Shown here: piece after piece, positions 1-8,080 of the stretch
Position numbering within the stretch: position 1 is the first letter of the stretch
Layout: each line of letters opens with the position of its first letter
Assembly (NCBI RefSeq): GCF_001905545.1
Contig: NZ_LIPD01000007.1
Span: 404,340-468,339 of the forward strand
Reading direction: 5' to 3'
Length of the DNA: 64,000 nt
From: Streptomyces sp. CB02056
Lineage (GTDB): Bacteria; Actinomycetota; Actinomycetes; Streptomycetales; Streptomycetaceae
The notes under the pieces: model-generated
Databases searched by the model: none
What the model was told of the DNA's origin: nothing
What the model saw: the letters and a program-made list of their open reading frames with translations, nothing else
Made by a program: the position numbers and the translations under genes

Positions 1-2
1 GC

Positions 3-251
3 CTGGTGCAGGACACCCCCGCGCTGCGCGACTACTCCCAACGGATGTGGACCCGCCACGAAACGGCCCTGGCGCGGGCCATCGCGCAGGCCGTGGACGC
101 GCCCGACGACGACGTCAGCTGCGTCGCCCTGGCCCGGTTCGCCCTGGCGGCCCGCAGCCTGATCCTGCAGCACCCCGAACCGCGCCGGGCTGCCGACGAG
201 GCCTTCGCCCTGCTCGAACACGGCTGGGCGGCCTCCCATCCGAGCAGCTGA
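3..251 (+). CDS. TetR-family regulator, C-terminal part (gene cut by window edge)
   Basis: The reading frame is open from the first bases of the window, so the 5' end and the DNA-binding domain lie outside. What remains (about 82 residues) is an alpha-helical segment rich in Ala, Arg and Leu ending in LLEHGW. It resembles the C-terminal ligand/dimerisation domain of MftR-like TetR regulators, with an ALARFALAARSL helix and a DEAFALLEHGW helix. A TetR-type repressor is the likely identity, but the helix-turn-helix cannot be checked here. The next gene on the same strand starts about 155 bp downstream, so they are probably not in one operon. Confidence 0.6.
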   Translation: MVQDTPALRDYSQRMWTRHETALARAIAQAVDAPDDDVSCVALARFALAARSLILQHPEPRRAADEAFALLEHGWAASHPSS

Positions 252-407
252 CCCGATCCGCGAGAGCCCCGATGCGCGCACAGGCGCCGCGTGCTCCCGG
301 CCGCGGCCCCTGTGATCCGCGGATCGCACCGATTGTCGCGAAGCCTTGACACTGCGCCACGGGCTGAGAACCCTGGTGCTGTACTCCAGGGACGCGAGGG
401 ACACGGC

Positions 408-956
408 ATGCCATGGGTTGACGAGAGCAAACGCCACCGGGGTTTCCCGGCGGCGGTGTTGGCGGACGGCAGCGAGCCGGAGCCGCTGCCGGACGGGCGC
501 ACCACCTGGTGGCTCTACAACGGTGCGGACGGTCCCCGGGCCACCGCGGTGCGCGGTGGTTGCAGCTGCGGCTGGCGGGGCGAGCAGGTGCACCGGTTGG
601 ACTTCGGCGACGACTCGGCGACCGAGGCGGTGGGCAAGGACACCGGGCCGTTCGCGGACTGGGAGTCGCACGTCGACCTGGCCGAGGGTGTGGTGCCGCG
701 CGAGGTCGAGGACCTGATCGCGGCGCTGGTCGACCGGATCTGCGACCTGACGGAGAGCAGGCCGTACGCCGCCGCCCGTGCGGCCGGCCGGTTCGAGCGC
801 GCCGCCGCTTCGACCGCGCTGCTGGCCGGCCGCAGGGCCCACCACAACCTGATGACCTGGGAGTACATCGGCCGCGCCTTCGGCTGCGGGCCGGCGGAGG
901 CGCAGGAGCGGTTCGGCGAGACGCCGCAGGACGGCGACCGGGACGACGAGGTGTAG
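408..956 (+). CDS. conserved actinobacterial protein with CxCGWRG motif
   Basis: A 182-residue soluble protein. The ATG at 408 is preferred over upstream in-frame starts because the conserved-looking part begins at MPWVDESK and a purine-rich stretch precedes it. The middle holds a GGCSCGWRG motif (two Cys) followed by an acidic segment with FADWESHVD. The C-terminal third contains LMTWEYIGRAFGCGPAEAQERF, which reads like the recognition half of a helix-turn-helix of the kind seen in small Streptomyces proteins of unknown function. I do not assign a function. A possible role is DNA-associated regulation, inferred only from that C-terminal helix pair. It is followed by a tandem repeat and a strong hairpin, so it is probably monocistronic. 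Confidence 0.7.
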   Translation: MPWVDESKRHRGFPAAVLADGSEPEPLPDGRTTWWLYNGADGPRATAVRGGCSCGWRGEQVHRLDFGDDSATEAVGKDTGPFADWESHVDLAEGVVPREVEDLIAALVDRICDLTESRPYAAARAAGRFERAAASTALLAGRRAHHNLMTWEYIGRAFGCGPAEAQERFGETPQDGDRDDEV

Positions 957-986
957 GTCGTCGGTCGTCACGCATCGGGCGGGCGG

Positions 987-1043
987 TGCGAGCACCGGTG
1001 CCGGCTGCGAGCACCGGTACCAGCTGCGAGCACCGGTATCAGC
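987..1043. repeat. 19-bp tandem repeat, three copies, after a stop codon
   Basis: Three head-to-tail copies of tgcgagcaccggtgccggc and close variants start at 987, 1006 and 1025, with a period of exactly 19. They differ at only a few positions. The array begins 31 bp after the stop codon at 956 and ends 16 bp before a perfect hairpin. Confidence 0.9.
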
Positions 1044-1058
1044 GAGGACACCGCCAAG

Positions 1059-1090
1059 CGGGTGCCCGCGTCACCACGACGGGCACCCGC
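1059..1090 (+). terminator. hairpin terminator after the CxCGWRG gene
   Basis: The arm gcgggtgcccg (1059-1069) pairs perfectly with cgggcacccgc (1080-1090) over 11 bp with a 10-nt loop. There is no long T-run, which is common for Streptomyces terminators. It lies between the + strand gene ending at 956 and the - strand gene ending at 1298. The rest of the gap up to 1298 shows only a weaker hairpin at 1169-1185 (cacccc / ggggtg) and no coding signal. Confidence 0.65.
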
Positions 1091-1297
1091 TCCTCAACCA
1101 CCCCCGGTCCTGCCAGGACCGGGCTCCCGCCCCGATGCTGCCGCACCCCTGCCCGCGCGCGCCAGCTCCACCCCCCGAAGGGGTGACAGGTCCCAACCCT
1201 TCCGATTTTTTCTGCTCCGCGGGAGTCCGCCCTGGGGGTGTCCCGGCCTGGGGGCGTCCCGGCGTCCGGCGCGGACCGCTTCCGGTCAGGCCTCCGG

Positions 1298-1795
1298 TCA
1301 GGCGTCGAGGACCTGGCCTTCGCGCTTGACGACCGGTCCTTCCGTCGACCACGGGAACTCGATCCAGTCGTCGGTCCGCTTCCACACGTACTCGCACTTC
1401 ACCAGGGAGTGCGACTTCTCGTAGATGACGGCGGACCGGACCTCGGCGACGTGGTCGAGGCAGAAGTCGTGCACGAGCCGCAGGGTCTTGCCCGTGTCGG
1501 CGACGTCGTCGGTGATCAGGACCTTCTTGTCGGTGAAGTCGATCGCGGCGGGAACGGGCGCCAGCATGACGGGCATCTCGAGGGTGGTGCCCACGCCCGT
1601 GTAGAACTCGACGTTCACCAGGTGGATGTTCTTGCAGTCCAGCGCGTACGCCAGACCGCCCGCCACGAACACCCCGCCGCGGGCGATGCTCAAGACGAGG
1701 TCGGGCTCGTAGCCGTCGTCGGCGATCGTCTGCGCGAGTTCGCGCACCGCCCGCCCGAAGGTCTGGTAATCCAGGGTCTCACGCACATCAGTCAC
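1298..1795 (-). CDS. purine-type phosphoribosyltransferase
   Basis: A 165-residue type I phosphoribosyltransferase. The PRPP-binding loop is VLITDDVADTGKT at residues 92-104, preceded by the early-strand loop LSIARGG at 35-41, both typical of the Gpt/Hpt group that transfers purine bases to PRPP. The length fits a single-domain salvage enzyme. The start is GTG at 1795 (GTG-ACT-GAT). The exact base (xanthine, guanine or other) cannot be told, and the divergent hood region between residues 60 and 90 is not diagnostic. It sits alone, with 140 bp to the WYL regulator gene upstream of it on the same strand. Confidence 0.82.
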   Translation of the reverse strand: MTDVRETLDYQTFGRAVRELAQTIADDGYEPDLVLSIARGGVFVAGGLAYALDCKNIHLVNVEFYTGVGTTLEMPVMLAPVPAAIDFTDKKVLITDDVADTGKTLRLVHDFCLDHVAEVRSAVIYEKSHSLVKCEYVWKRTDDWIEFPWSTEGPVVKREGQVLDA

Positions 1796-1936
1796 GACGA
1801 TCAGTGTCCTTGGCCGTCGGCCGGGCCGCGAGTTCCGGCACGCTCTGGACCGGAAGTGTGGTGCTTCACACGTCGGCCGAGCGCTCCGGTTCCCCGGGCC
1901 ACGGCGGCCGGCCCGCGGGGAGTCGGGCGGGTGCCG

Positions 1937-2932
1937 TCAGGTCCGGCGGGCGTGGGAGGCCAGGCGGTCGGCGAGGGCGGTGACGAGGGTGCGCAGTTCC
2001 TCCGGGCGCTCGATGACGAACGGCCGGTCGATCGCGGCGAGGAGCGGCGGCAGCCAGTCGAGGCGCTCCGCCCGTAGCTCGACGCGCAGCCAGCGCTCGG
2101 CGGTCGGGTCCCCGTCCGGTGCCGGTGCCGGGTCGTGGTCCTCCAGTGTCGCGACGCCGGCGGGCAGGTGGGCCCGGATCTGCTCGGCCGTGCCGTGGAT
2201 GCGCAGCGTCACCTCGTGCCGGTAGTCGGCCGTGGCGAAGCCCGACAGCAGGCGGTCGGCCGGGTCGGGGCCGGCGGGCACGTCGAACATGCCGGGCAGG
2301 GCCCTCGCGTCCGCGACGCGGTCGAGCCGGAAGGTCCGGTCCTCGCCGATCCCGGGGTCCGCGCCCGTGACATACCAGCGGTTCGCGTGGGCGACGATCC
2401 CGTACGGGTGCAGCGTGCGCTCACTGGGCCGGCCGTCGCGGTCGGTGTACCTGAGGGAGACCGGCCGGCGGTGGCGCACCGCGTCGGCGAGGGTGAGCAG
2501 GATCCCGGCGTCAGGGGCGGCGTCCCCGCCGGAGCCGTCCGTGAAGGAGAGGGCGTCCAGGAGCGCGTCGAGCCGGGCCGCGACGTGCCGGGGCAGCACC
2601 CGGCGGATCTTGGCCGCCGCGGTCTCGCCCGCCGTGCGCTCGGCCGTCGCCAGTCCCGTCCGGCGTCCGGCGAGCAGTCCGAGCAGCACGGCGAGCGCCT
2701 CGTCCTCGCCGAGCATGAGCGGGGGAAGGCGGTAGCCCGGGGAGATCCGGTAGCCGCCGTACCGGCCGCGCACCGACTCCACGGGCACGTCGAGGTCGAT
2801 CAGGTGGTCCACGTAGCGCCGCACGGTGCGCCCGTCGACGCCGAGGCGGTCGGCCAGTTCGGCCAGCGTCCGGGTACCGCCCGACTGCAGCAGCTCCAGG
2901 AGGGTCAGCACACGGCCGGTGGGTCGGGACAT
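1937..2932 (-). CDS. YafY/WYL-domain transcriptional regulator
   Basis: A 331-residue regulator with an N-terminal DeoR-like winged helix-turn-helix (residues about 5-60: LAELADRLGVDGRTVRRYV) and a central WYL ligand-sensing domain (about 150-225) with HPYGIVAHANRWYVTG at 175-190. The C-terminal part matches the WCX extension. The ATG at 2932 is chosen over an in-frame GTG at 2938 because MSRPTGRVLTLLELL is the usual beginning of this family. The gene diverges from the VOC protein gene, and a perfect 13-bp inverted repeat lies 16 bp upstream of its start, making autoregulation and control of the neighbour likely (inference). Confidence 0.88.
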   Translation of the reverse strand: MSRPTGRVLTLLELLQSGGTRTLAELADRLGVDGRTVRRYVDHLIDLDVPVESVRGRYGGYRISPGYRLPPLMLGEDEALAVLLGLLAGRRTGLATAERTAGETAAAKIRRVLPRHVAARLDALLDALSFTDGSGGDAAPDAGILLTLADAVRHRRPVSLRYTDRDGRPSERTLHPYGIVAHANRWYVTGADPGIGEDRTFRLDRVADARALPGMFDVPAGPDPADRLLSGFATADYRHEVTLRIHGTAEQIRAHLPAGVATLEDHDPAPAPDGDPTAERWLRVELRAERLDWLPPLLAAIDRPFVIERPEELRTLVTALADRLASHARRT

Positions 2933-2947
2933 GACCACAGCCTAGGC

Positions 2948-2976
2948 GGATAGTGGACAGGTTCTGTCCACTATCC
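2948..2976. promoter_or_regulatory. operator palindrome between WYL regulator and VOC gene
   Basis: A perfect inverted repeat: ggatagtggacag (2948-2960), spacer gtt, ctgtccactatcc (2964-2976). It lies just outside the WYL regulator start and 92 bp upstream of the VOC gene, in a local AT-richer patch. This is the expected position for the regulator's binding site; the assignment is inference from position and symmetry. Confidence 0.7.
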
Positions 2977-3067
2977 CTCCTAGTCTGCGGAGCGCACGGC
3001 CGCTCAGCGGCACCAGCACTCAGCCGCGCGACCGCGGCCGGCTCCGACCCCGTCCCAGGAGGACACC

Positions 3068-3466
3068 ATGGACTTCGTTTCGATCCGCATCATCACCGGC
3101 GACGTCGCACGCCTGGTCGAGTTCTACGAACGCGCCACGCAGGTACGGGCGGAGTGGGCCACCGAGGACTTCGCCGAGCTCCGGACCCCGGGAGCCACCC
3201 TCGCGATCGCGGGCACCCGCACCGTCCCGCTGTTCGCCCCGGGCTCCGCCCGCCCGGCCGCCAACCAGAGCGTCATCACCGAGTTCCTCGTCGACGACGT
3301 GGACCGCGTCCACCGCGACCTGACCGGGTTCGTCACGGACTTCGTCACCGAGCCGACCACGATGCCCTGGGGCAACCGCTCCCTGCTGCTCCGCGACCCC
3401 GACGGCAACCTCGTCAACTTCTTCACGCCCGTCACCCCGGCGGCCATCGCGAAGTTCACCCGCTGA
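3068..3466 (+). CDS. VOC-superfamily (glyoxalase/bleomycin-resistance-like) protein
   Basis: A 132-residue protein with paired beta-alpha-beta-beta-beta modules. It begins DFVSIRIITGDVARLVEFYERAT and ends with the characteristic LLRDPDGNLVNFFTP. A good ribosome site (caggagga) precedes the ATG. VOC proteins are metal-dependent lyases, dioxygenases or antibiotic-sequestering proteins. Without a substrate-specific motif the reaction cannot be named. It is likely the regulated target of the divergent WYL regulator, as these pairs are common in actinomycetes (inference). Confidence 0.82.
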   Translation: MDFVSIRIITGDVARLVEFYERATQVRAEWATEDFAELRTPGATLAIAGTRTVPLFAPGSARPAANQSVITEFLVDDVDRVHRDLTGFVTDFVTEPTTMPWGNRSLLLRDPDGNLVNFFTPVTPAAIAKFTR

Positions 3467-3481
3467 CGGGGCACCCCGCCG

Positions 3482-4372
3482 CTACGCCATCCCCGCCCGC
3501 CGAAGCAGGTCTTCGTCACCCGCGGCGCCCGCAGCACCGACGGCCGCCGCGCCGCGGGGCTCGCCGGTGTCCGTGCACAGCCCCGCGAGCAGGCGCAGCC
3601 CGTCCTCGGCGGGGCTGCCGGGGGCCGCGGACAGCACCAGCAGCTCGATGCCCGGCTCGTCCGGCAGCGCGAAGTTCTCCTGGTGCAGTTCCAGCGGTCC
3701 GACCAGGGGGTGCCGGTACGCCTTGCGCCCGTGGGTGCGGGCGCGGACGTCCGCGCGGGCCCAGAGGCGGCGGAAGCGCTCGCTGCCCATCGCCAACTCG
3801 CCGATGAGCGAGGCCAGTCGGGGGTCGTCGGGGTACTGGCCGGCGGCCAGCCGCAGGTGCCCGACCACGTCGAGGGTGCAGTTCTCCCAGTCGGCGTAGA
3901 GGCCGCGGTCGGCCTCCTCCAGGAAGATGTGCCGGGCGGTGTTCAGGCCCGGCATCGGGCGGCCGAGGAGGAGGCCGGCGAGACGGTTCCCGGCGAGGAC
4001 GTCCAGGCGGTGGTTCATGATCAGCGCGGGTGCGCCGGCCACCAGGTCGAGGACGCGCAGCAGTTCCGGCCGGACCCGGCTGCCCGGCGCCGTCGCACGG
4101 CGGCGGCGCTGCCGCGCGAGGCGGTAGAGGTGACCGCGTTCGGTCTCGTCGAGGTCGAGGACGCGGGCGAGCGCGTCGAGGACCTGCTCGGAGGGCTGGG
4201 TCGCGCGGCCCTGCTCCAGGCGTACGTAGTAGTCGACGCTGACGCCGGACAGGTGCGCGACCTCCTCGCGGCGCAGCCCCGCGACCCGGCGGCGGCTGTC
4301 GGTGGGGATGCCGACGGTGGCCGGATCGACCCGGGAACGCCTGGTCCGTAGGAAGCCCGCGAGATCGTCCAT
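3482..4372 (-). CDS. XRE-family regulator with MmyB-like ligand-binding domain
   Basis: A 296-residue regulator. Residues about 8-70 form a Cro/CI-type helix-turn-helix (LRREEVAHLSGVSVDYYVRLEQGR). The rest (about 105-285) is the MmyB-like PAS-type domain with MNHRLDVLAGN and the late motif HPLVGPLELHQENFALPDEP, a family that in Streptomyces binds fatty-acid-like ligands. It diverges from the quinone reductase at 4535, the usual arrangement in which this family controls a short-chain reductase or flavoprotein next door. The ATG at 4372 begins with MDDLAGFLRTRR, the canonical N-terminus. It converges with the VOC gene, leaving only 15 bp. Confidence 0.9.
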   Translation of the reverse strand: MDDLAGFLRTRRSRVDPATVGIPTDSRRRVAGLRREEVAHLSGVSVDYYVRLEQGRATQPSEQVLDALARVLDLDETERGHLYRLARQRRRRATAPGSRVRPELLRVLDLVAGAPALIMNHRLDVLAGNRLAGLLLGRPMPGLNTARHIFLEEADRGLYADWENCTLDVVGHLRLAAGQYPDDPRLASLIGELAMGSERFRRLWARADVRARTHGRKAYRHPLVGPLELHQENFALPDEPGIELLVLSAAPGSPAEDGLRLLAGLCTDTGEPRGAAAVGAAGAAGDEDLLRRAGMA

Positions 4373-4534
4373 GCCCCTCAGTATGGCCGCGGCGGGCGCC
4401 CGTACGGCCGGCTCGGGTGCCCGTGAGGGTGGCCCTGCCGGTACCAGGAAGTCCGGTCCGACGGAAGCGGCGCCCCTGAACGCCGGGCGCCGCGGCGTCC
4501 AGGATCAGAGGCATCCGATCCGAAGGAGTCCCCC

Positions 4535-5314
4535 GTGAAGACGCTGATCGTCCACGCCCACCCGGAGCCGAAGTCGCTCAACAGCTCGCTGAAGGACCTC
4601 GCGGTGTCCACCCTGGAGACCGCCGGGCACGAGGTACGGGTGAGCGACCTGTACGCGATGAACTGGAAGGCGGTCGTGGACGCCGCGGACTACGGCCCCG
4701 AGGCCTCGAGTCCGCTGAAGGTCGCCCTGGACTCGGGCCGGGCCTTCGAGGCCGGCACGCTCTCCCCGGACGTCCGCGCCGAGCAGGAGAAGCTGCTGTG
4801 GGCCGACACGATCGTCTTCCAGTTCCCGCTGTGGTGGTACACGATGCCCGCGATCCTCAAGGGGTGGGTGGACCGGGTGTTCACCTACCGCTTCGCGTAC
4901 GGCGTCGGCGAGCACAGCGCCACCAGGTACGGCGAGCGCTTCGGCGAGGGCACCCTCGCGGGCCGGCGGGCGCTGCTGTCGGTGACCGTCGGCGGCCCGG
5001 AGTCGCACTACGCCGCTCGCGGGATCAGCGGCCCCATCGACGACCTGCTGTTCCCGTTCCAGCACGGCGTCCTCTACTACCCGGGCATCGAGGTGCTGCC
5101 GCCGTTCGTGCTGTACGGCAGCGACCGGATGACCGACGAGGACTACCCGGCCGTCGCCCGGGCCTGGGAGCAGCGCCTGCTCACCCTGGAGTCGACCGAG
5201 CCGATCGCGTTCCGGCGGCAGAACTTCGGCGACTACGAGATTCCCTCGCTGCACCTGAAGGAGGGGCTGGAGCCCGCGGGCCGCACAGGGTTCGGGCTGC
5301 ACGTGCGCGGCTGA
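4535..5314 (+). CDS. NAD(P)H:quinone reductase, flavodoxin-like fold
   Basis: A 259-residue flavoprotein of the NQO1/NQO2-like family. The N-terminus KTLIVHAHPEPKSLNSSL is the FMN/FAD phosphate-binding strand-loop. FQFPLWWYTMPAILKGWVDRVF (around residues 95-117) is the highly conserved flavin-ring segment. The C-terminal part is longer than MdaB-type proteins and matches the NQO2-like group. It carries out two-electron reduction of quinones or related substrates in the cytoplasm. The GTG start at 4535 has aaggag just upstream. It is probably controlled by the divergent MmyB-type regulator. Confidence 0.87.
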   Translation: MKTLIVHAHPEPKSLNSSLKDLAVSTLETAGHEVRVSDLYAMNWKAVVDAADYGPEASSPLKVALDSGRAFEAGTLSPDVRAEQEKLLWADTIVFQFPLWWYTMPAILKGWVDRVFTYRFAYGVGEHSATRYGERFGEGTLAGRRALLSVTVGGPESHYAARGISGPIDDLLFPFQHGVLYYPGIEVLPPFVLYGSDRMTDEDYPAVARAWEQRLLTLESTEPIAFRRQNFGDYEIPSLHLKEGLEPAGRTGFGLHVRG

Positions 5315-5315
5315 G

Positions 5316-5549
5316 GGCGGTCGACTCGGTCCCCCGACTCGGTCTGTCAGCTCGGTCTACCGACTCAGTTGGTCGGCTCGGTCCACCGACTCGGACCGTC
5401 GGCTCGGTCTGCTACTTCAGTCCGCCGGCTGGGTCGGACAACCCAGTCCGGCGGCTGGGTCGAGCAACCCAGTCCATCGGCTGGGTCGAACGACAAAGTC
5501 CGTCGGCTGGGTCGAACTACCCAGTTCTCCGACTCAGTCCGCCGGCGAC
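5316..5549. repeat. 13-bp tandem repeat array, 18 units, between convergent genes
   Basis: Starting 2 bp after the stop at 5314, consecutive 13-mers of the form gtccaccgactcg run without interruption to 5549 (units start at 5316, 5329, 5342 and so on). The second half alternates two sub-types, gtccggcggctgg and gtcgagcaaccca, giving a 26-bp higher-order period. Their ctgggt and acccag cores are complementary, so successive units can fold into repeated hairpins. The last two units contain the stop codon (5534-5536) and the last codons of the convergent LuxR-type gene. Confidence 0.93.
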
Positions 5550-7942
5550 CGCTCCGCGAGCCCCCGGCGCCGCGGGCCCCGGGCGGGACCGCCTCGCTGC
5601 TCGTACGTCCACACCGCCAGCTGCGTGCGCGAGGCGAGCCCCAGTTTGCCCAGGATGCGTTCGACGTGGTTCTCCGCGGTCCGCTGCGCGATGGTGAGGC
5701 GCGCCGCGATGTCCTTGTTGGTGAGGCCCTCGGCGACCAGTTCCGCGACCTGGCTCTCGCGCTTCGTCAGTCCCGGGACCCCGGCCGGGTCGTCGAGGAC
5801 GTGGGCCATCGCCTCGTCCACGGTGGCGCGCGCTCCGCGGCGGAACTCCCGGTCGAAGGCGGCCGCGCCCAGCGCCTCCCGTACCGTGGCGTCCAGGCGC
5901 AGGTGCTGGGTGCGCATGAACGGCGCCGCGCCGAGCCGCCCGCCCAGTGACTCCCACAACAGGTGCAGCACGCCCAGGAGCCGGGCAGTGCGCCGCGGGT
6001 CGTTCCGGGTGCTCCAGGCGATGACCTCCACGCACATGGCCACGTCCCACCAGTCCTGGAACGGGCGCAGCCGGGCGATGGCCGCCCTGGCGTGCGTGGT
6101 CGCGTCGGCGGGCGCGTCCGCGCGCAGGGCCAGCAGGGCGCGGGCGAGCAGGGCCATGCCGTGCAGCCATGACTCGCCGTGCGTGCGGGCGGCCGCCTCG
6201 ACCTCGCCGCACGCCTCCTCGGCCACGGCGGCCTCGCCCCCGCAGGCGTGCGCGATGGCGAACTTGACCCGGCACTCGAGGGCCGCGTCGAGGCAGCCCA
6301 GCGCGCGGAACTCGGTGCGCGCCCGCGCGAACAGTTCGGCGGCGCTCGCGTAGTCCTCGCGCCAGACGGCGAGGATCCCGTGGTGGTGCCACACCCACGC
6401 CGACTCCCGCCGGTGGCCGCCCTGTTCGGCCGCCGCCTCGCACGCGGCGAGCGCCTGCCGTACGTCGGCGTCCGGGTCGCCCTGCAGGATGCGCAGGTAC
6501 GTGTCGGTGACCCGGGCGTGGACACGGACGGCCGTCTCCGGCCCCGTCGCGCCGTCACCGCGACTGTCACCGTCACCGCCGTCCTGCGCATGGTCAGCGG
6601 CGAGCAGCTGCGACAGCCAGTGGCGCCCCTCGGACAGCAGGCCCGCGGTCATCCAGTAGTGCCGGGGCGACACGGCCAGGGCCAGACCGGCCCGTGCCTG
6701 CCCGGGCCGCTCCAGGCAGAATCCCAGGGCGGCGCGCAGGTTCGGGTGGTCCAGGCGAAGGCGCGTGAACCAGTCGACCTGCCGGGGCCCGAACCACTCC
6801 CGCCCTGCTCGTGCGGTCAGTTCGGCGTACCGGTCCCGGTGGCGGCCGCGCAGGGCGTCGAGCGAGTTGGACGCGGCCAGCCGCTGGTGCCCGTACTCCC
6901 GTACCGTCTCCAGCATGTGGTAGCGCGAACGTCCCCGCACATGGCGGCAGTTGACGATCGACCGAGCCACCAGGCCGTCGAGGGCGTCGAGCAGGGCGGC
7001 GGGCGGCAATTCGGCGTCCGCGCAGACCCGTTCGAGGCTCTCCAGGTCGAAGCCGCCGCGGAACACCGAGGCCCGCGCCCACAGCAACCGCTCGCGCCCC
7101 GTGCACAGTTCGTGGCTCCAGTCGATCAACGCGCGCAGGGTGCGCTGCCGGTCGGCGGCGACGCTGCTCCCGCCGGTGAGCAGCGCGAACCGGTCCGTGA
7201 GCCGCTCCAGGATCTCCTGCGGCGTCAGGCTCCGGATGCGGGCGGCGGCCAGTTCGATCGCGAAGGGCAGCCCGTCCAGGCGGCGGACGAGCTCGGCGAC
7301 GGCTGCGGCGTCCGGCCTGGTCAGGGTGAAGCCGGGCAGCACGGCGGCGGCCCGGTCGACGAACAGCGCGACGGCCGGATTGCCGTTCAGGTCGCGCAGG
7401 CCGTGACCCGCCCGCGCGTCCGGCACCGGCAACGGCTCCACGGGAAAGACCTGTTCGCCCGCGATGCCGAGCGGCTGCCGGCTCGTCGCCAGGACGCGCA
7501 GTCCGGGCGCGGCCCGCAGCAACGCGTCGGTGAGGCGGGCGCACGCGTCGACCAGGTGCTCGCAGTTGTCCAGGACCAGCAGGGCGCGCCGCTCGCGCAG
7601 CCGGGCGGCGAGGACGGCCGCCGGGTCGGCGCCGGGGTGCCCCGGATTCGCCACGTCGAGGGTGCCGAGGACGCTCGACGCGAGCAGCTCCGGGTCCCGG
7701 AGGTCGGCGAGTTCGGCGACGTACACGCCGTCGGGGAAGGCGGAGCGCGCCGCGTCCGCCGCCACGCGCAGCGCCAGCCGGGTCTTGCCCACGCCTCCGG
7801 TGCCGCTGAGCGTCACCAGACGCGCGCCGGACAGCAGCCGGGCGATCCGGGCCGTGTCCGCCCGCCGCCCGATCAGCGGCGTCAGTTCGGCGTCGAAGCC
7901 GCCGAGGCCGGCGAACGTCCCCGCGGCTGCCCCCGTTCCCAT
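5534..7942 (-). CDS. large ATPase-LuxR transcriptional regulator
   Basis: An 802-residue protein. The N-terminal NB-ARC/STAND-type ATPase domain has Walker A SGTGGVGKT at residues 46-54 and a Walker B-like LLVLDNCEH near 120. The middle (about 350-720) is helical, TPR-like and rich in Ala and Arg. The C-terminal LuxR helix-turn-helix (about 735-790) contains LTKRESQVAELVAEGLTNKDIA, with the usual acidic Glu and the NKDIA recognition helix. Such proteins are typically transcriptional activators acting on neighbouring or distant operons. The target is unknown. The stop codon lies inside a 13-bp tandem repeat array. Confidence 0.88.
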   Translation of the reverse strand: MGTGAAAGTFAGLGGFDAELTPLIGRRADTARIARLLSGARLVTLSGTGGVGKTRLALRVAADAARSAFPDGVYVAELADLRDPELLASSVLGTLDVANPGHPGADPAAVLAARLRERRALLVLDNCEHLVDACARLTDALLRAAPGLRVLATSRQPLGIAGEQVFPVEPLPVPDARAGHGLRDLNGNPAVALFVDRAAAVLPGFTLTRPDAAAVAELVRRLDGLPFAIELAAARIRSLTPQEILERLTDRFALLTGGSSVAADRQRTLRALIDWSHELCTGRERLLWARASVFRGGFDLESLERVCADAELPPAALLDALDGLVARSIVNCRHVRGRSRYHMLETVREYGHQRLAASNSLDALRGRHRDRYAELTARAGREWFGPRQVDWFTRLRLDHPNLRAALGFCLERPGQARAGLALAVSPRHYWMTAGLLSEGRHWLSQLLAADHAQDGGDGDSRGDGATGPETAVRVHARVTDTYLRILQGDPDADVRQALAACEAAAEQGGHRRESAWVWHHHGILAVWREDYASAAELFARARTEFRALGCLDAALECRVKFAIAHACGGEAAVAEEACGEVEAAARTHGESWLHGMALLARALLALRADAPADATTHARAAIARLRPFQDWWDVAMCVEVIAWSTRNDPRRTARLLGVLHLLWESLGGRLGAAPFMRTQHLRLDATVREALGAAAFDREFRRGARATVDEAMAHVLDDPAGVPGLTKRESQVAELVAEGLTNKDIAARLTIAQRTAENHVERILGKLGLASRTQLAVWTYEQRGGPARGPRRRGLAERSPAD

Positions 7943-7987
7943 GGGTGGTCATCCTACGGACGCGCGCTGACGGTACCGGCACGGAAA

Positions 7988-8029
7988 GCGTGCGGGAATT
8001 GAGTAGTTCTCCCGTTGTCCCCCGCACGC
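7988..8029. promoter_or_regulatory. nested inverted repeat in divergent promoter region
   Basis: The arms gcgtgcggg (7988-7996) and cccgcacgc (8021-8029) are perfectly complementary. Between them lies an AT-richer core with the smaller symmetry gggaa / ttctccc. It sits between the LuxR-type regulator start (7942) and the divergent membrane-protein gene (about 8081), so an operator or leader hairpin is possible. Confidence 0.45.
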
Positions 8030-8080
8030 ACCCGCCCGAGACTCGACGACGCGGTATCGGACGGCTATGCGAGGTGTGTG

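Noticed and set aside
1169-1185. Terminator for the phosphoribosyltransferase gene
   Set aside because: The cacccc / ggggtg hairpin is only 6 bp, over 110 bp from the stop, and has no U-tail; too weak to list as a feature.
5316-5549. CRISPR-like array
   Set aside because: The units are 13 bp, contiguous, without spacers, and no cas genes are near. The same holds for the other arrays.
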